Below, piece by piece: positions 36,268-47,898 of a stretch of 64,000 bases of DNA (its first letter is position 1; each line of letters opens with the position of its first letter). This DNA is from Parvularcula oceani (GTDB taxonomy: Bacteria; Pseudomonadota; Alphaproteobacteria; Caulobacterales; Parvularculaceae). Where the stretch lies: positions 62,001 to 126,000 of the forward strand of contig NZ_JPHU01000002.1 in the NCBI RefSeq assembly GCF_000733125.1, given 5' to 3'. The position numbers were made by a program, and so were the translations under genes. The notes beneath the pieces are model-generated. The model made no database searches, was not told the DNA's origin, and worked only from the letters and a program-made list of their open reading frames with translations.

Positions 36268-36558
36268 ATGACCATCGAGACCTTCACCATCGAGAGCGAC
36301 GACGTGAACGGCACGCTGCGCCGCATCTGGACCGTCATCGAGCAGCGCGGCTGGTCGGTGCGCTCGCTCCTCGTCGAAGAGGTCGAGGGCGGCGTCGAGA
36401 CGCGCGTCCAGGTGAGCCCTTACGGCACGACGCGCTCGATCGAGACGCTCCGCCTGCAGATCGAGCGCCTGCACAATGTCCGCCGCGTGCGCCTCGAGCG
36501 CCGCTCCCGCCAGAAGCCCTCGCGCTGGAAGGAGATCCCGCATGCCGCCGTCATCTGA
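36268..36558 (+). CDS. ilvM: Short (IlvM-like) acetolactate synthase regulatory subunit
   Basis: A 96-residue single ACT-domain protein (TFTIESDDVNGTLRRIWTVIEQRGWSV... with RLHNVRRVRLERRS) right after ilvB. Typical IlvN/IlvH subunits are about 160 residues with an extra C-terminal domain; this one has only the ACT half, as in enterobacterial IlvM. It should activate the large subunit; whether it confers valine feedback inhibition is open. GGAGAGAAGG precedes the ATG. It overlaps ilvA by 17 bases. Confidence 0.8.
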   Translation: MTIETFTIESDDVNGTLRRIWTVIEQRGWSVRSLLVEEVEGGVETRVQVSPYGTTRSIETLRLQIERLHNVRRVRLERRSRQKPSRWKEIPHAAVI

Positions 36559-37807
36559 AGCGCTGCGCGAGATCGAGCTGACGTCCCCGCTGGGCCTGCC
36601 CCAGGCGGAGATCGAGGCGATCACCAATCGCGCCGACCCGGCCTGGGATGAGGTCGCCGTGACCCCCTGCCTGCCGAGCCGGAAGCTTTCGGCGATGGCG
36701 GGCTGCGAGCTCTTCGTCAAATACGAGAACATGCAATACACCGCCTCCTTCAAGGAGCGCGGCGCGCTGGCGAAGCTCCTCTCTCTGAGCGAGGCGGAGC
36801 GGCGCTCCGGCGTCATCGCGGCATCCGCGGGCAATCATGCGCAGGGTCTCGCGCGGCATTCGGCGCTGCTCGGGATCGACGCGACCATCGTCATGCCCGC
36901 GCACACCCCTTCGGTGAAGGTCGAGGAGACCCGCCGCTTCGGCGCGCGCGTCCTGCTCGAAGGCATTGATTACGACGAGGCGAGCGGCCTCGCCCATGCC
37001 CGCTGCAAAGAGGAAGGGCTGACCTATGTGCACCCCTTCGACGACCCTTATGTTTGCGCGGGACAGGGCACGGTCGCGGCCGAGATGCTGGAACAGGCGC
37101 CGCAGATCGACACGCTGGTCGTGCCGATCGGCGGGGGCGGCCTGATTTCCGGCATGGCGACGGTGGCCGCCGCGCGGCGGCCCGATGTCCGCGTCATCGG
37201 CGTGCAGTCGGACCTTTACCCCGGCATGATCAACGCAGTGCGCGGCGGCACCCGGCCCTGCGCCGGAACGACGCTGGCAGAAGGCATCGCGGTCGCGGCG
37301 CCAGGGCTTCTGACCCGCAAGATCGTCAGCACGCTGGTCGACGAGATCGTCACGGTGAACGAGGCGCAGCTCGAACGCGCGCTGTCCCTCCTCCTGACCT
37401 GTCAGAAGACGCTGGCCGAAGGCGCGGGCGCGGCAGGCCTCGCTGCCGTCCTGGCGCATCCGAGCCTGTTCCGTGGGCATACCGTCGGCAGCGTCGTCTG
37501 CGGCGGGAATATCGACACCCGCCTCCTGTCCTCGATCCTGATGCGCGACCTCGCCCGCCAGCGGCGCCTCGCCCGCCTGCGGATCACGCTGACGGACGTT
37601 CCCGGCCAGCTCGAGCGGGTCAGCCGCGCCATCGGGCAGGCCGGCGGCAACGTCATCGATGTCAGCTATCACAAGACCTTCAACGATCTGCCTGCCAAGC
37701 AGACCCATCTCGACATCTCGGTCGAGGCCACGGACGGTGTGCATATGGACGCGATCGTCGATGCGCTGAGAACGGACGGCCTGCCCGTCGAGAACGCGAA
37801 TTACTGA
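36542..37807 (+). CDS. ilvA: Threonine ammonia-lyase with C-terminal ACT domain
   Basis: IlvA, 421 residues. It is PLP-dependent and deaminates threonine to 2-ketobutyrate, the isoleucine precursor. The PLP lysine is Lys71 in TASFKERGALAKLL and the phosphate loop is IGGGGLISG. The C-terminal region (from about 330, LRITLTDVPGQLERVSRAIG) is a single ACT domain, as in the shorter 400-residue class, not the paired domain of E. coli IlvA. It starts inside ilvM and ends 31 bases before the inverted-repeat element. Confidence 0.94.
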   Translation: MPPSSEALREIELTSPLGLPQAEIEAITNRADPAWDEVAVTPCLPSRKLSAMAGCELFVKYENMQYTASFKERGALAKLLSLSEAERRSGVIAASAGNHAQGLARHSALLGIDATIVMPAHTPSVKVEETRRFGARVLLEGIDYDEASGLAHARCKEEGLTYVHPFDDPYVCAGQGTVAAEMLEQAPQIDTLVVPIGGGGLISGMATVAAARRPDVRVIGVQSDLYPGMINAVRGGTRPCAGTTLAEGIAVAAPGLLTRKIVSTLVDEIVTVNEAQLERALSLLLTCQKTLAEGAGAAGLAAVLAHPSLFRGHTVGSVVCGGNIDTRLLSSILMRDLARQRRLARLRITLTDVPGQLERVSRAIGQAGGNVIDVSYHKTFNDLPAKQTHLDISVEATDGVHMDAIVDALRTDGLPVENANY

Positions 37808-37838
37808 TGGAGGACGCGGTGGACCATCGAGTGCGATC

Positions 37839-38007
37839 CTCCTCCCCCCGTGGGGGAGGTGCCCGCAGGGCGGAGGGGGCCCGCCGCCCCGCAAGAGAGG
37901 CCGAGCGACTTACGGGGCGGGGCATTCCGCTCCGCTGAACTCCCGCGCGGGGGCGTCTGCCCCCTCCCCTCCGCTTGCGCTCCGGGACCTCCCCCACAGG
38001 GGGAGGC
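37839..38007. repeat. Gene-less copy of the inverted-repeat element between ilvA and leuA
   Basis: About 169 bases with the same ends as the DUF559 element: left arm CCTCCCCCCGTGGGGGAGG near 37841-37859 then a CGGAGGGGGC block, right arm TGCCCCCTCC... then CCTCCCCCACAGGGGGAGG ending at 38006. Both copies also share the internal word CTTACGGGG. It lies between two genes of one probable operon, so its hairpins may weaken or process the transcript. It looks like a MITE-like derivative. Confidence 0.7.
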
Positions 38008-38035
38008 GGGGCGCTCCGCTCCAAGGCCCGTTCCC

Positions 38036-39216
<1,181 letters not shown>

Positions 39217-39220
<4 letters not shown>

Positions 39221-40617
39221 GGACGCTGTTCGACAAGGTCTGGGCGCGCAACCTCGTCCGTGCGGAGGCGGAGGACATGCCCGCCATCCTGCATATCGGC
39301 CTGCATCTCGTGCACGAGGTGACGAGCCCGCAGGCCTTCTCCGTCCTGCGCGAGCGGGGCCTGAATGTCCGCCGTCCCGACCTCACCCTCGCCACCATCG
39401 ACCATTCCGTTCCCACTCTGCCCGCGGGGCCGGACGGCCGCCTGCCTTATGTCACGCCGCAGGCCGAGCGGCAGGTCGAGACGCTGCGCGCCAATTGCCG
39501 CGAGCACGGCATCGAGCTTCTGGACCTCGGCGACGAGCGGCGCGGCATCGTGCACCTGATCGGGCCGGAGCTCGGCCGGACGCAGCCGGGCATGACGGTC
39601 GTCTGCGGCGACAGCCACACCTCGACCCATGGCGCGTTCGGCGCCCTCGCCTTCGGCATCGGCACCACCGAGGTGGGCCATGTCCTCGCCACCCAATGCC
39701 TGTTCCAGCGGCGGCCGAAGACCATGCGCGTCCTCTTCGAAGGCGCGCTCCAGCCCGGCGTGACCGCCAAGGACATGGCCCTCGCGGTGATCGCGAAGCT
39801 CGGGATGGAAGGCGGCACGGGCCATGTGCTCGAATATCAGGGCGAGGCGGTGCGCGGGCTGTCCATGGAAGGGCGCATGACTCTCTGCAACCTGTCGATC
39901 GAGGCGGGCGCGCGCGCCGGGATGGTGGCGCCCGACGAGACGACCTTCGACTATCTGCGCGGCCGCCCCGGCGCCCCAGCGGATTTCGAAGCCGCAATGG
40001 CCGAGTGGCGCGCTCTGCGCTCGGACGAGGATGCGGCGTTCGATGCGGAAGTTGTGATCGACGCGGCCGCGATCTCGCCCATGGTCACCTTCGGCGTCAG
40101 CCCGGACGAAGCGGCGAGCATCGCGGGCGCCGTGCCCGAGCCCGCCAATGACAGCCAGGCGGCGGGCCTTACCTATATGGGCGTGCGCGCGGGCGAGCCC
40201 GTGGCGGGCCTGAAAGTGGCGCGGGTCTTTGTCGGCTCCTGCACCAATGGCCGGATCGAGGACCTGCGCGCGGCGGCCGCCGTCCTGCGGGGACGGCGCG
40301 TCGCCGAGGATGTCACGGCGCTGGTCGTTCCGGGCTCCGAAGCGGTGAAGCGGCAGGCCGAGGCGGAGGGCCTTCACGAGGTCTTCCTCGCCGCAGGCGC
40401 GCAATGGCGAGAGCCGGGCTGTTCGATGTGCATCGCGATGAATGGCGACAAGGGCGCCCCCGGCGAGGTGGTCGTTTCGACCTCGAACCGGAACTTCCGC
40501 GGGCGCCAGGGCGAGGGCGTGCGCACCGTGCTCGCCTCGCCCGCCACGGCCGCGGCGAGCGCGGTCGAGGGCAGGATCGCCGATCCCCGTCCCTATCTGA
40601 AAGGCGCAGCGGCATGA
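39217..40617 (+). CDS. leuC: 3-isopropylmalate dehydratase large subunit
   Basis: LeuC, 466 residues, the aconitase-family subunit that carries a 4Fe-4S cluster and, with LeuD, isomerises 2- to 3-isopropylmalate. Cluster cysteines are in [12 protein letters not shown] and [13 protein letters not shown]; substrate motifs include [23 protein letters not shown]. It starts with a GTG that overlaps the leuA stop (GTGA), a sign of coupled translation. Length is standard. Confidence 0.96.
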
Positions 40618-41192
40618 GCTTTCAGCCCTTCACCGCCCTCACCTCGAAAACCCTCGTCCTGCGCGAGGAGAATATCGACACCGACCAGATCATTCCGGCC
40701 CGCTTCCTGACGACCACCGACCGGGAGGGCTTGGGCGATGCGGCCTTCCATGACTGGCGGTACGGGCCGGACGGCGTGCTCGACGAGGGTCACGTCCTCA
40801 ACCGCACCGACATGGCGACGCATCGGGTCTTGGTCGCGGGCGACAATTTCGGCTGCGGCAGCTCGCGCGAGCATGCGCCCTGGGCGCTTCTCGCCTTCGG
40901 CCTGCGCGCCGTGATCAGCACGTCGATCGCAGACATCTTCCGCTCGAACAGCCTCAAGAACGGCCTGCTGCCGGTGGTGGTCGACGAGGAGACCCATGCC
41001 CTGCTGCTTTCCGAGCCGGGGCGGGAGGTGACCGTCGACCTCGAAGAGAACAGGCTGCGCTTTGGCAATCATGCCGTGCCCTTCGAGACCGAGGCCTTCG
41101 CCCGGCGCTGCCTCCTGGACGGAAAGGACCCCTTGGGCGTCCTGCTCGACGCCCTGCCTGAGATCGAAGACTTCGAGGAGCGCGCGGCATGA
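40614..41192 (+). CDS. leuD: 3-isopropylmalate dehydratase small subunit
   Basis: LeuD, 192 residues, the swivelling small subunit of isopropylmalate isomerase. The family signature [13 protein letters not shown] and the loop [17 protein letters not shown] are present, followed by [16 protein letters not shown]. Both ends overlap neighbours by 4 bases (leuC and leuB). Confidence 0.96.
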   Translation: MSFQPFTALTSKTLVLREENIDTDQIIPARFLTTTDREGLGDAAFHDWRYGPDGVLDEGHVLNRTDMATHRVLVAGDNFGCGSSREHAPWALLAFGLRAVISTSIADIFRSNSLKNGLLPVVVDEETHALLLSEPGREVTVDLEENRLRFGNHAVPFETEAFARRCLLDGKDPLGVLLDALPEIEDFEERAA

Positions 41193-42250
41193 GCCTGCAT
41201 GTCACCGTCCTGCCCGGCGACGGGATCGGCCCGGAGGTCACCGATGCCGCGCTGCGCGTTCTCGCGGCCGTCTGCGAGGCGGAGAATATCGGGCTGCGCA
41301 CGGAGACCCGCCATTTCGGCGGCGCGGCCATCGATGCGACCGGCGAGCCGCTGCCCGAGGAGACGAAGGAAGCCTGCCTGTCGGCGGATGCCGTGCTCCT
41401 GGGCGCGGTCGGCGGCCCGAAATGGGACGAGGCCGCCAAGAGCGGCGCGCCGCGTCCGGAAAAGGGCCTTCTGGGCATTCGCTCGGCGATGGGTCTCTTC
41501 GCCAATCTGCGCCCCTCGCGCCTCTTTGCCGGCCTGGAGAACGCTTCGCCGCTGCGCCCCGAACGGGTGGCGGGAACGGATATCCTGGTCGTGCGCGAGC
41601 TGACCGGCGGCGTCTATTTCGGCGCCAAGGAAGAAGGAACGGACAGGGCGACCGACCTCATGCCCTATAGCCGGGAAGAGGTGGAGCGGGTGGCCCGCGT
41701 CGCCTTCGAGGCGGCCAAGGGGCGGCGCGGACGGCTGACCTCGGTCGACAAGGCGAACGTGCTGGCGACCTCGCGGCTCTGGCGGAGCGTGATCGAGGAT
41801 CTCTCGGGCGACTACCCGGAAGTGACGGTCGATCACGTTCTCGTGGACGCCATGGCCATGCATCTGGTCACCCACCCGGCGGATTTCGACGTCGTTGTCA
41901 CCGAGAACCTCTTCGGCGACATCCTCTCCGACGAGCTTTCCGCAGTGGTCGGCTCGATCGGCCTCGCAGCCTCGGCCTCGCTGGGCGAGCCGGGCCGCCC
42001 GGGCCTCTACGAGCCGATCCATGGCTCGGCGCCGGACATTGCGGGGCGCGGGATCGCCAATCCGGCCGGTTCGATCCTGTCCGTCGCCCTTTTGCTGCGC
42101 CATTCCGCCGGTCAGGAGGCGGCAGCCTCGCATATCGAGCGGGCCGTCTCCGCGGTGCTCGAACAGGGACTGCGCACCGCGGATCTCGGCGGCAGCGCTT
42201 CGACGGAGGCTTTCACGGAAGCCGTTCTCGAAGCCCTCACGGCGTCTTGA
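41189..42250 (+). CDS. leuB: 3-isopropylmalate dehydrogenase
   Basis: LeuB, 353 residues, NAD-dependent oxidative decarboxylation of 3-isopropylmalate to 2-ketoisocaproate. Landmarks are VLPGDGIGPEVTDAAL, RELTGGVYFG, the substrate lysine in VDKANVLATSRLWR and the NAD motif EPIHGSAPDIAGRGIANPAG. It is the last gene of the cluster; the branched-chain aminotransferase is not nearby. No clear terminator follows. Confidence 0.97.
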   Translation: MSLHVTVLPGDGIGPEVTDAALRVLAAVCEAENIGLRTETRHFGGAAIDATGEPLPEETKEACLSADAVLLGAVGGPKWDEAAKSGAPRPEKGLLGIRSAMGLFANLRPSRLFAGLENASPLRPERVAGTDILVVRELTGGVYFGAKEEGTDRATDLMPYSREEVERVARVAFEAAKGRRGRLTSVDKANVLATSRLWRSVIEDLSGDYPEVTVDHVLVDAMAMHLVTHPADFDVVVTENLFGDILSDELSAVVGSIGLAASASLGEPGRPGLYEPIHGSAPDIAGRGIANPAGSILSVALLLRHSAGQEAAASHIERAVSAVLEQGLRTADLGGSASTEAFTEAVLEALTAS

Positions 42251-42499
42251 GCCGCGCGAACTCCTCTCAGTTTCCTTTCTCTCGACAAAGTCGGCAGGAA
42301 GACCGGGCGTAACGGCGTGGCCCTTGCTAGGGACTCCGCAAACCCGCACGAGGGGAAGACTTGGAACCAGAACGCGTAATTCGGGTTGGGCTCCTGAAGG
42401 GGCATGTCCGAACCGGCCGCTGCACTGCGGACCGGCCTGCGAGGCCGGCCCGGGTCCTGCCATCGTGACGCAATGAGTTCCCGCAAGAGGACGACCGAT

Positions 42500-43996
42500 A
42501 TGTTCGACGACGCAAGCGCCGCCGGAACGCCGACCACGACCGCCATCATCGGCGGCGGCCCCGCCGGCCTCACGGCCGCCTACGACCTGCAGAAATACGG
42601 GGGCGCGGGGCACAAGCCTCTCGTCTTCGAGGGCAGCGCGCTCGTGGGCGGCATCGCGCGCACCGAAAGCTATAAGGGCTACCGCTTCGATATTGGCGGC
42701 CACCGCTTCTTCACCAAGGTCGGCGAGGTCGAGGCCTTCTGGAAGGAAGTGATGGAGGACGACTTCATCACCCGGCCCCGCCAGTCGCGCATCTATTACG
42801 ACGGCAAATATTACGCCTACCCGCTCAAGATCTTCAACGCGCTCGGCAATATGGGCCCGCTCGAGGCGGCCAGCATCATGGCGAGCTTCGCCAAATGGCG
42901 CGCCAAGCCGCACAAGGAAGAGGAGAACCTCGAGCAGTGGGTGACCAACCGCTTCGGGCGGCGCCTCTATGAGCGGTTCTTCAAGACCTATACGGAAAAG
43001 GTCTGGGGCATTCCCTGCACCGAGATCCGCGCCGACTGGGCCGCGCAGCGCATCAAGAACCTGTCGCTGACCAAGGCCGTGTGGAACGCGCTGACCGGGG
43101 CGAACGACACGACGAGCCTGATCGAGGAATTCGAATATCCCCGCCTCGGCCCGGGCCAGATGTGGGAGACCTGTTCGGCCAAGGTCCAGGAGCGCGGCGG
43201 CGAGGTCCACATGGAGACCTATGTCACCCGCGTGAACCGCGAGGGCAGCAGGGTCGTCTCGATCGAGACGCGCGACAAGGATGGGCAGACCCGCACGGTG
43301 AAGGCCGAGAACTTCATCAACACCATGCCCCTGCGCGAGCTGATCGAGGTCATGGATCCCCCGCCCCCCGCAGAGGTGCGCGAGGCGGCGGCCAAGCTGA
43401 AATATCGCGACTTCCTGATCGTCACCCTGATCCTGGACCACCCCGATCCCTTCCCGGACAACTGGATCTACATCCACAGCCCGGAAGTGAAGGTCGGCCG
43501 CATCCAGAACTTCCGCGCCTGGTCGCCGGACATGCTGCCCGACAAGGATACGGCCTCTATCGGGATGGAATATTTCTGCCATGAAGGCGACGGGCTGTGG
43601 GAAAGCACCGAGGAGGAGCTCATCGCCCAGGCCGGCGCCGAGCTCGAACAGCTCGGCCTCGCCGACGCCAAGACGGTGATCGGCGGCAAGATCATCCGCC
43701 AGCCCAAGGCCTATCCCGTCTATGACGGCGAATACCGGGCCGCGCTCGACACGATCCAGGCCTATATCGACACGCTGGAGAACTTCCAGACGGTCGGCCG
43801 GAACGGCATGCACCGCTACAACAACCAGGACCACAGCCAGCTGACCGCCATGCTCGCGGTCAAGAACATCCTCGGCGAGGATCACGACCTGTGGAACGTC
43901 AATGTCGAGCGGTCCTATCACGAGGACTTCACGACCGGCGAGAAGAAGCGGAACGAAGGCGGCATGGCCGGCGCCGCGGCCATTCCGGCCAACTGA
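42500..43996 (+). CDS. FAD-dependent amine-oxidase/UGM-like oxidoreductase
   Basis: A 498-residue flavoprotein with the dinucleotide motif AIIGGGPAGLTAAYDLQ and a GGHRFFTKVGEVEAFW segment typical of protoporphyrinogen-oxidase and UDP-galactopyranose-mutase-like proteins. The middle FGRRLYERFFKTYTEKVWG is especially UGM-like, suggesting a sugar-linked substrate. I chose the ATG at 42500 with AAGAGGA nine bases upstream; an ATG at 42473 lacks a ribosome site. The 249 bases upstream hold a GGCC-rich hairpin near 42430-42460 but no other gene. The true substrate is unknown. Confidence 0.78.
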   Translation: MFDDASAAGTPTTTAIIGGGPAGLTAAYDLQKYGGAGHKPLVFEGSALVGGIARTESYKGYRFDIGGHRFFTKVGEVEAFWKEVMEDDFITRPRQSRIYYDGKYYAYPLKIFNALGNMGPLEAASIMASFAKWRAKPHKEEENLEQWVTNRFGRRLYERFFKTYTEKVWGIPCTEIRADWAAQRIKNLSLTKAVWNALTGANDTTSLIEEFEYPRLGPGQMWETCSAKVQERGGEVHMETYVTRVNREGSRVVSIETRDKDGQTRTVKAENFINTMPLRELIEVMDPPPPAEVREAAAKLKYRDFLIVTLILDHPDPFPDNWIYIHSPEVKVGRIQNFRAWSPDMLPDKDTASIGMEYFCHEGDGLWESTEEELIAQAGAELEQLGLADAKTVIGGKIIRQPKAYPVYDGEYRAALDTIQAYIDTLENFQTVGRNGMHRYNNQDHSQLTAMLAVKNILGEDHDLWNVNVERSYHEDFTTGEKKRNEGGMAGAAAIPAN

Positions 43997-44002
43997 ACGG
44001 GC

Positions 44003-44029
44003 GCGCGCCCTAGGCATCGGCGCGCTTTT
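44003..44029 (+). terminator. Intrinsic terminator after the FAD oxidoreductase gene
   Basis: GCGCGCC (44003-44009) pairs with GGCGCGC (44019-44025), followed directly by TTTT, six bases after the stop codon. Confidence 0.65.
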
Positions 44030-44064
44030 GCCTAACTTCCGCTCTCGGCAGCGGGACGACGGAC

Positions 44065-45219
44065 ATGGCGGATGGCGAAGAGACGGTGACGGCGGAAGCC
44101 GTCACCGCGATCGGCGAGATCGGCAAGGCGGCATGGGATGCGCAGGCAAACCCGCAAGGGCGGCCCTACAACCCCTTCGTCGCCCATGACTTCCTGAGCG
44201 CGCTCGAAGACTCCGGATCGGTCCGCCCCGAGACCGGCTGGGCGCCGCGCCACCTCGTCCTGCGCCGCAAGGACGATATTGCCGGTGTCATGCCCTGCTA
44301 TCTGAAGGGGCACAGCCAGGGCGAATACATCTTCGACCACGCCTTCGCCGATGCCTATATGCGCGCTGGCGGGCGGTATTATCCCAAGCTTCTCAGCGCC
44401 ATCCCCTTCACGCCCGCGACCGGCCCGCGCCTGCTCGCCGCGCAGGGAGACGACCGCGCCCTCCTCGCGCAGATCGGCCCGCAAGTGGCGAGCGAGCTTC
44501 GCCTCAGCTCCTTCAACATCAACTTCCCCCCGCCCGAAGAGACGGAGGCGCTGCGCGAGGCGGGCTATCTCATAAGGACCGGGCAGCAATACCATTTCGA
44601 AGATGAGGGGTTCGGCGACTGGGACGGCTTCCTCTCCGCCCTCTCCTCCCGCCACCGCAAGGCGCTGCGCAAGGAGCGGGCGGCGATCCGCGACATGGAC
44701 GTCACCGTCCGCTGGGTCACGGGGCCCGAGGTCACCGAAGCCGAACTCGACACCTTCTGGACGTTCTATCAGGACACGGGCAGCCGCAAATGGGGCACAC
44801 CCTATCTGACCCGCGACTTCTTCAGCCTCCTGGCCGAGCGGATGGCGGACAGGATGCTGCTCATCCTCGCGGACCGTGGCGGGCGCACGATCGCGGGCGC
44901 GCTCAACATGATCGGCGGCGACACGCTTTACGGACGCTATTGGGGCCGCACCGAGCATGTGCCCTTCCTGCATTTCGAGCTGTGCTATTACCAGGCGATC
45001 GACTTCGCGCTGGAACACGGCCTGACCCGCGTCGAGGCGGGCGCGCAGGGCGAGCACAAGGTCGCGCGCGGCTATCGGCCGGTGGCGACCTCGTCTGCGC
45101 ACTGGTTCGCGGACCCCGGCTTCAAAGAGGCCGTCGCCGACTATCTCGAGCGCGAGCGCGCGCAGGTCGAGGACGATATCGGCTATCTTGGCGAATTCAC
45201 GCCCTTCCGGCGCGGCTGA
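44065..45219 (+). CDS. FemAB-like GNAT-fold acyltransferase (PF04339 type)
   Basis: A 384-residue protein of the DUF482/FemAB-like group, with two tandem GNAT folds. Recognisable stretches are NPFVAHDFLSALEDSGSV, the central SSRHRKALRKERAAIRDMDV, and YGRYWGRTEHVPFLHFELCYYQAIDFALEHG near the C-terminus. Related enzymes add amino acids to cell-wall or lipid precursors using aminoacyl-tRNA, but the substrate of this branch is not established. It is the first of five tightly linked genes ending with adhC (overlaps of 1, 4, 14 and 4 bases). Confidence 0.85.
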   Translation: MADGEETVTAEAVTAIGEIGKAAWDAQANPQGRPYNPFVAHDFLSALEDSGSVRPETGWAPRHLVLRRKDDIAGVMPCYLKGHSQGEYIFDHAFADAYMRAGGRYYPKLLSAIPFTPATGPRLLAAQGDDRALLAQIGPQVASELRLSSFNINFPPPEETEALREAGYLIRTGQQYHFEDEGFGDWDGFLSALSSRHRKALRKERAAIRDMDVTVRWVTGPEVTEAELDTFWTFYQDTGSRKWGTPYLTRDFFSLLAERMADRMLLILADRGGRTIAGALNMIGGDTLYGRYWGRTEHVPFLHFELCYYQAIDFALEHGLTRVEAGAQGEHKVARGYRPVATSSAHWFADPGFKEAVADYLERERAQVEDDIGYLGEFTPFRRG

Positions 45220-45611
45220 TGCGGCAGGTCGCGGTGTTCCACGAAGCCGAGGAAGCGCAGATCGCGCGGAGCTTCCTGCGCAGCCACGGCATCGACGCGC
45301 AGCTGCCCGACGAGCAGGCGCTCTCGGTGATGCCCGATTTCGGCCTGGGCGGCTACCGCCTCATCGTGCCGCGGGAAGAGTTCTTCTCCGCGCAGGCGCT
45401 CCTGCGGGAGGTGGAGGAAAAACCCTCCCCTTACGCTGCGTGCGGGCGTTGCGGGAAGGCGGCCCTGCGTCGTAGCCGGGGCCGGACATTCCCGGCGATC
45501 CTGGCCGCCCTGTTCGGCGCGCTCGCCCCGCTCGCTTCGGCAAGGGGAGGCCTGCGCTGCGAGGCCTGCGGTCACAGACAGGACGCCGACGACAAGGAGA
45601 TCCCCGCATGA
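45219..45611 (+). CDS. DUF2007 protein with split zinc ribbon and membrane segment
   Basis: A 130-residue protein. The first 65 residues are a DUF2007 domain (VAVFHEAEEAQIARSFLRSHGID through GYRLIVPREEF), a small ferredoxin-like fold proposed to sense signals. The C-terminal half has two CxxC pairs, CGRCG and CEACG, separated by a hydrophobic stretch (PAILAALFGALAPLA), as in a zinc ribbon interrupted by a membrane helix. It shares one base with the upstream stop (TGATG) and overlaps the HIT gene by four. Function unknown. Confidence 0.75.
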   Translation: MRQVAVFHEAEEAQIARSFLRSHGIDAQLPDEQALSVMPDFGLGGYRLIVPREEFFSAQALLREVEEKPSPYAACGRCGKAALRRSRGRTFPAILAALFGALAPLASARGGLRCEACGHRQDADDKEIPA

Positions 45612-46039
45612 GCCTCGATCATGCCTATGAGACCGAGAACATCTTCGCCAAGATCATAAGGGGGGAGATTCCTGCCGCGAAGGTCTTCGAGGACGACGAG
45701 ATCCTCGCCTTCATGGACGCCTTCCCGCAGACCGAGGGGCACACCCTCGTCATCCCGAAGACCGTGCATGCGGTGAACCTGCTCGACACGCCTGCGGACA
45801 CCCTGCAGCGCCTGATCGTCCGCACGCAGATCATTGCCGGCGCCATCGTCGACGCCCTCTCGCCCAACGGCTTCCGCATCGTCCAGTTCAACGGCGACGC
45901 GGCGGGCCAGTCGGTCTTCCACATCCACTTCCACATCATCCCGTCTTACCGGGACCGGTCCGAGGCCGCCCATGGCGGCGGCAAGGCCGATCCGGAAGAC
46001 CTCGAACGCATTGCGAGCGTGATCCGTGAGCGACTCTAA
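45608..46039 (+). CDS. HIT-family nucleotide hydrolase
   Basis: A 143-residue histidine-triad protein with NIFAKIIRGEIPAAKVFEDDEILAFMDAFP and the catalytic triad motif SVFHIHFHIIP. HINT-type members hydrolyse phosphoramidates such as AMP-lysine or aminoacyl-adenylates. Its neighbour, a FemAB-like acyltransferase, may produce or use aminoacyl compounds, but this link is speculative. Length and motif are standard. Confidence 0.93.
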   Translation: MSLDHAYETENIFAKIIRGEIPAAKVFEDDEILAFMDAFPQTEGHTLVIPKTVHAVNLLDTPADTLQRLIVRTQIIAGAIVDALSPNGFRIVQFNGDAAGQSVFHIHFHIIPSYRDRSEAAHGGGKADPEDLERIASVIRERL

Positions 46040-46771
46040 GCCCATTTCGCCCGAGCGGCGCATCGTCCTCGTCACCGGTGCCTCGCGCGGCATCGGCCGC
46101 GCCGCCGCGCGCGAACTCGCCCGCCGCGGCGCCCATGTCCTCTGCCTCGCCCGCACGGTCGGCGCGCTCGAGGAGCTCGACGACGAGGTGCGCGCCGAAG
46201 GCGGCGCGTGCAGCCTCATTCCCGCCGACCTCACCGACGAGGATACCGTCACGCGCCTGCCGGCGGCGCTGGCGGAGCGCTTCGGACGGCTCGACGCGCT
46301 GGTGCTCAATGCCGGCACGCTCGGCGAGCTGACGCCCGTGACCGATATCGACGGGAAGACCTGGTCGAACGCCCTCGAAGTGAACGTCACCGCGAACTGG
46401 CGCCTCCTCGCCGGTCTCGACCCGCTCCTGCGCCTGTCCGACGCCGGCCGCGTGGTCGGCATCACCTCCAGCCGCGCGCGCAAATATGTGCCGTTCTGGA
46501 CGACCTATTCGGCCAGCAAGGCCGCCTTCGAGGCGCTTTTGCTGACCTATGCCGCCGAGCGGGCGGAGACGAAGATCCGCACTAATCTCATCGATCCCGG
46601 CCCCATCGCCACCGGCATGCGGGCCAAGGCCATGCCCGGCGAGGATCAGGACACTTTGGCCCAGCCCGAAGACCTCGCCCCGCTGATCGCGGACGTCGCG
46701 GGCGAAGGCTTCACCGAAAACGCCGCACGCCTCTCCTTCAAGGAGTGGACGTCCGAGAAGGGAGAACAGGA

Positions 46772-46775
<4 letters not shown>
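46026..46775 (+). CDS. Short-chain dehydrogenase/reductase
   Basis: A 249-residue SDR enzyme with the cofactor motif [14 protein letters not shown], the NAG strand [10 protein letters not shown], a catalytic serine in [10 protein letters not shown] and the YSASK motif. It most resembles the YciK-like oxidoreductases of the SDR group. It starts at a GTG inside the HIT gene, 14 bases before that stop. Substrate unknown. Confidence 0.9.
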
Positions 46776-47881
<1,106 letters not shown>

Positions 47882-47898
47882 CGATGTACAGCCGTGCG

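Noticed and set aside
37850-38035. 62-residue N-terminal extension of LeuA
   Set aside because: These codons lie in the inverted-repeat element, giving a Pro/Gly/Arg-rich nonsense peptide.
41069-44017. A 982-codon minus-strand frame across leuB and the FAD oxidoreductase
   Set aside because: It spans two well-supported genes and the spacer between them and has no motif.
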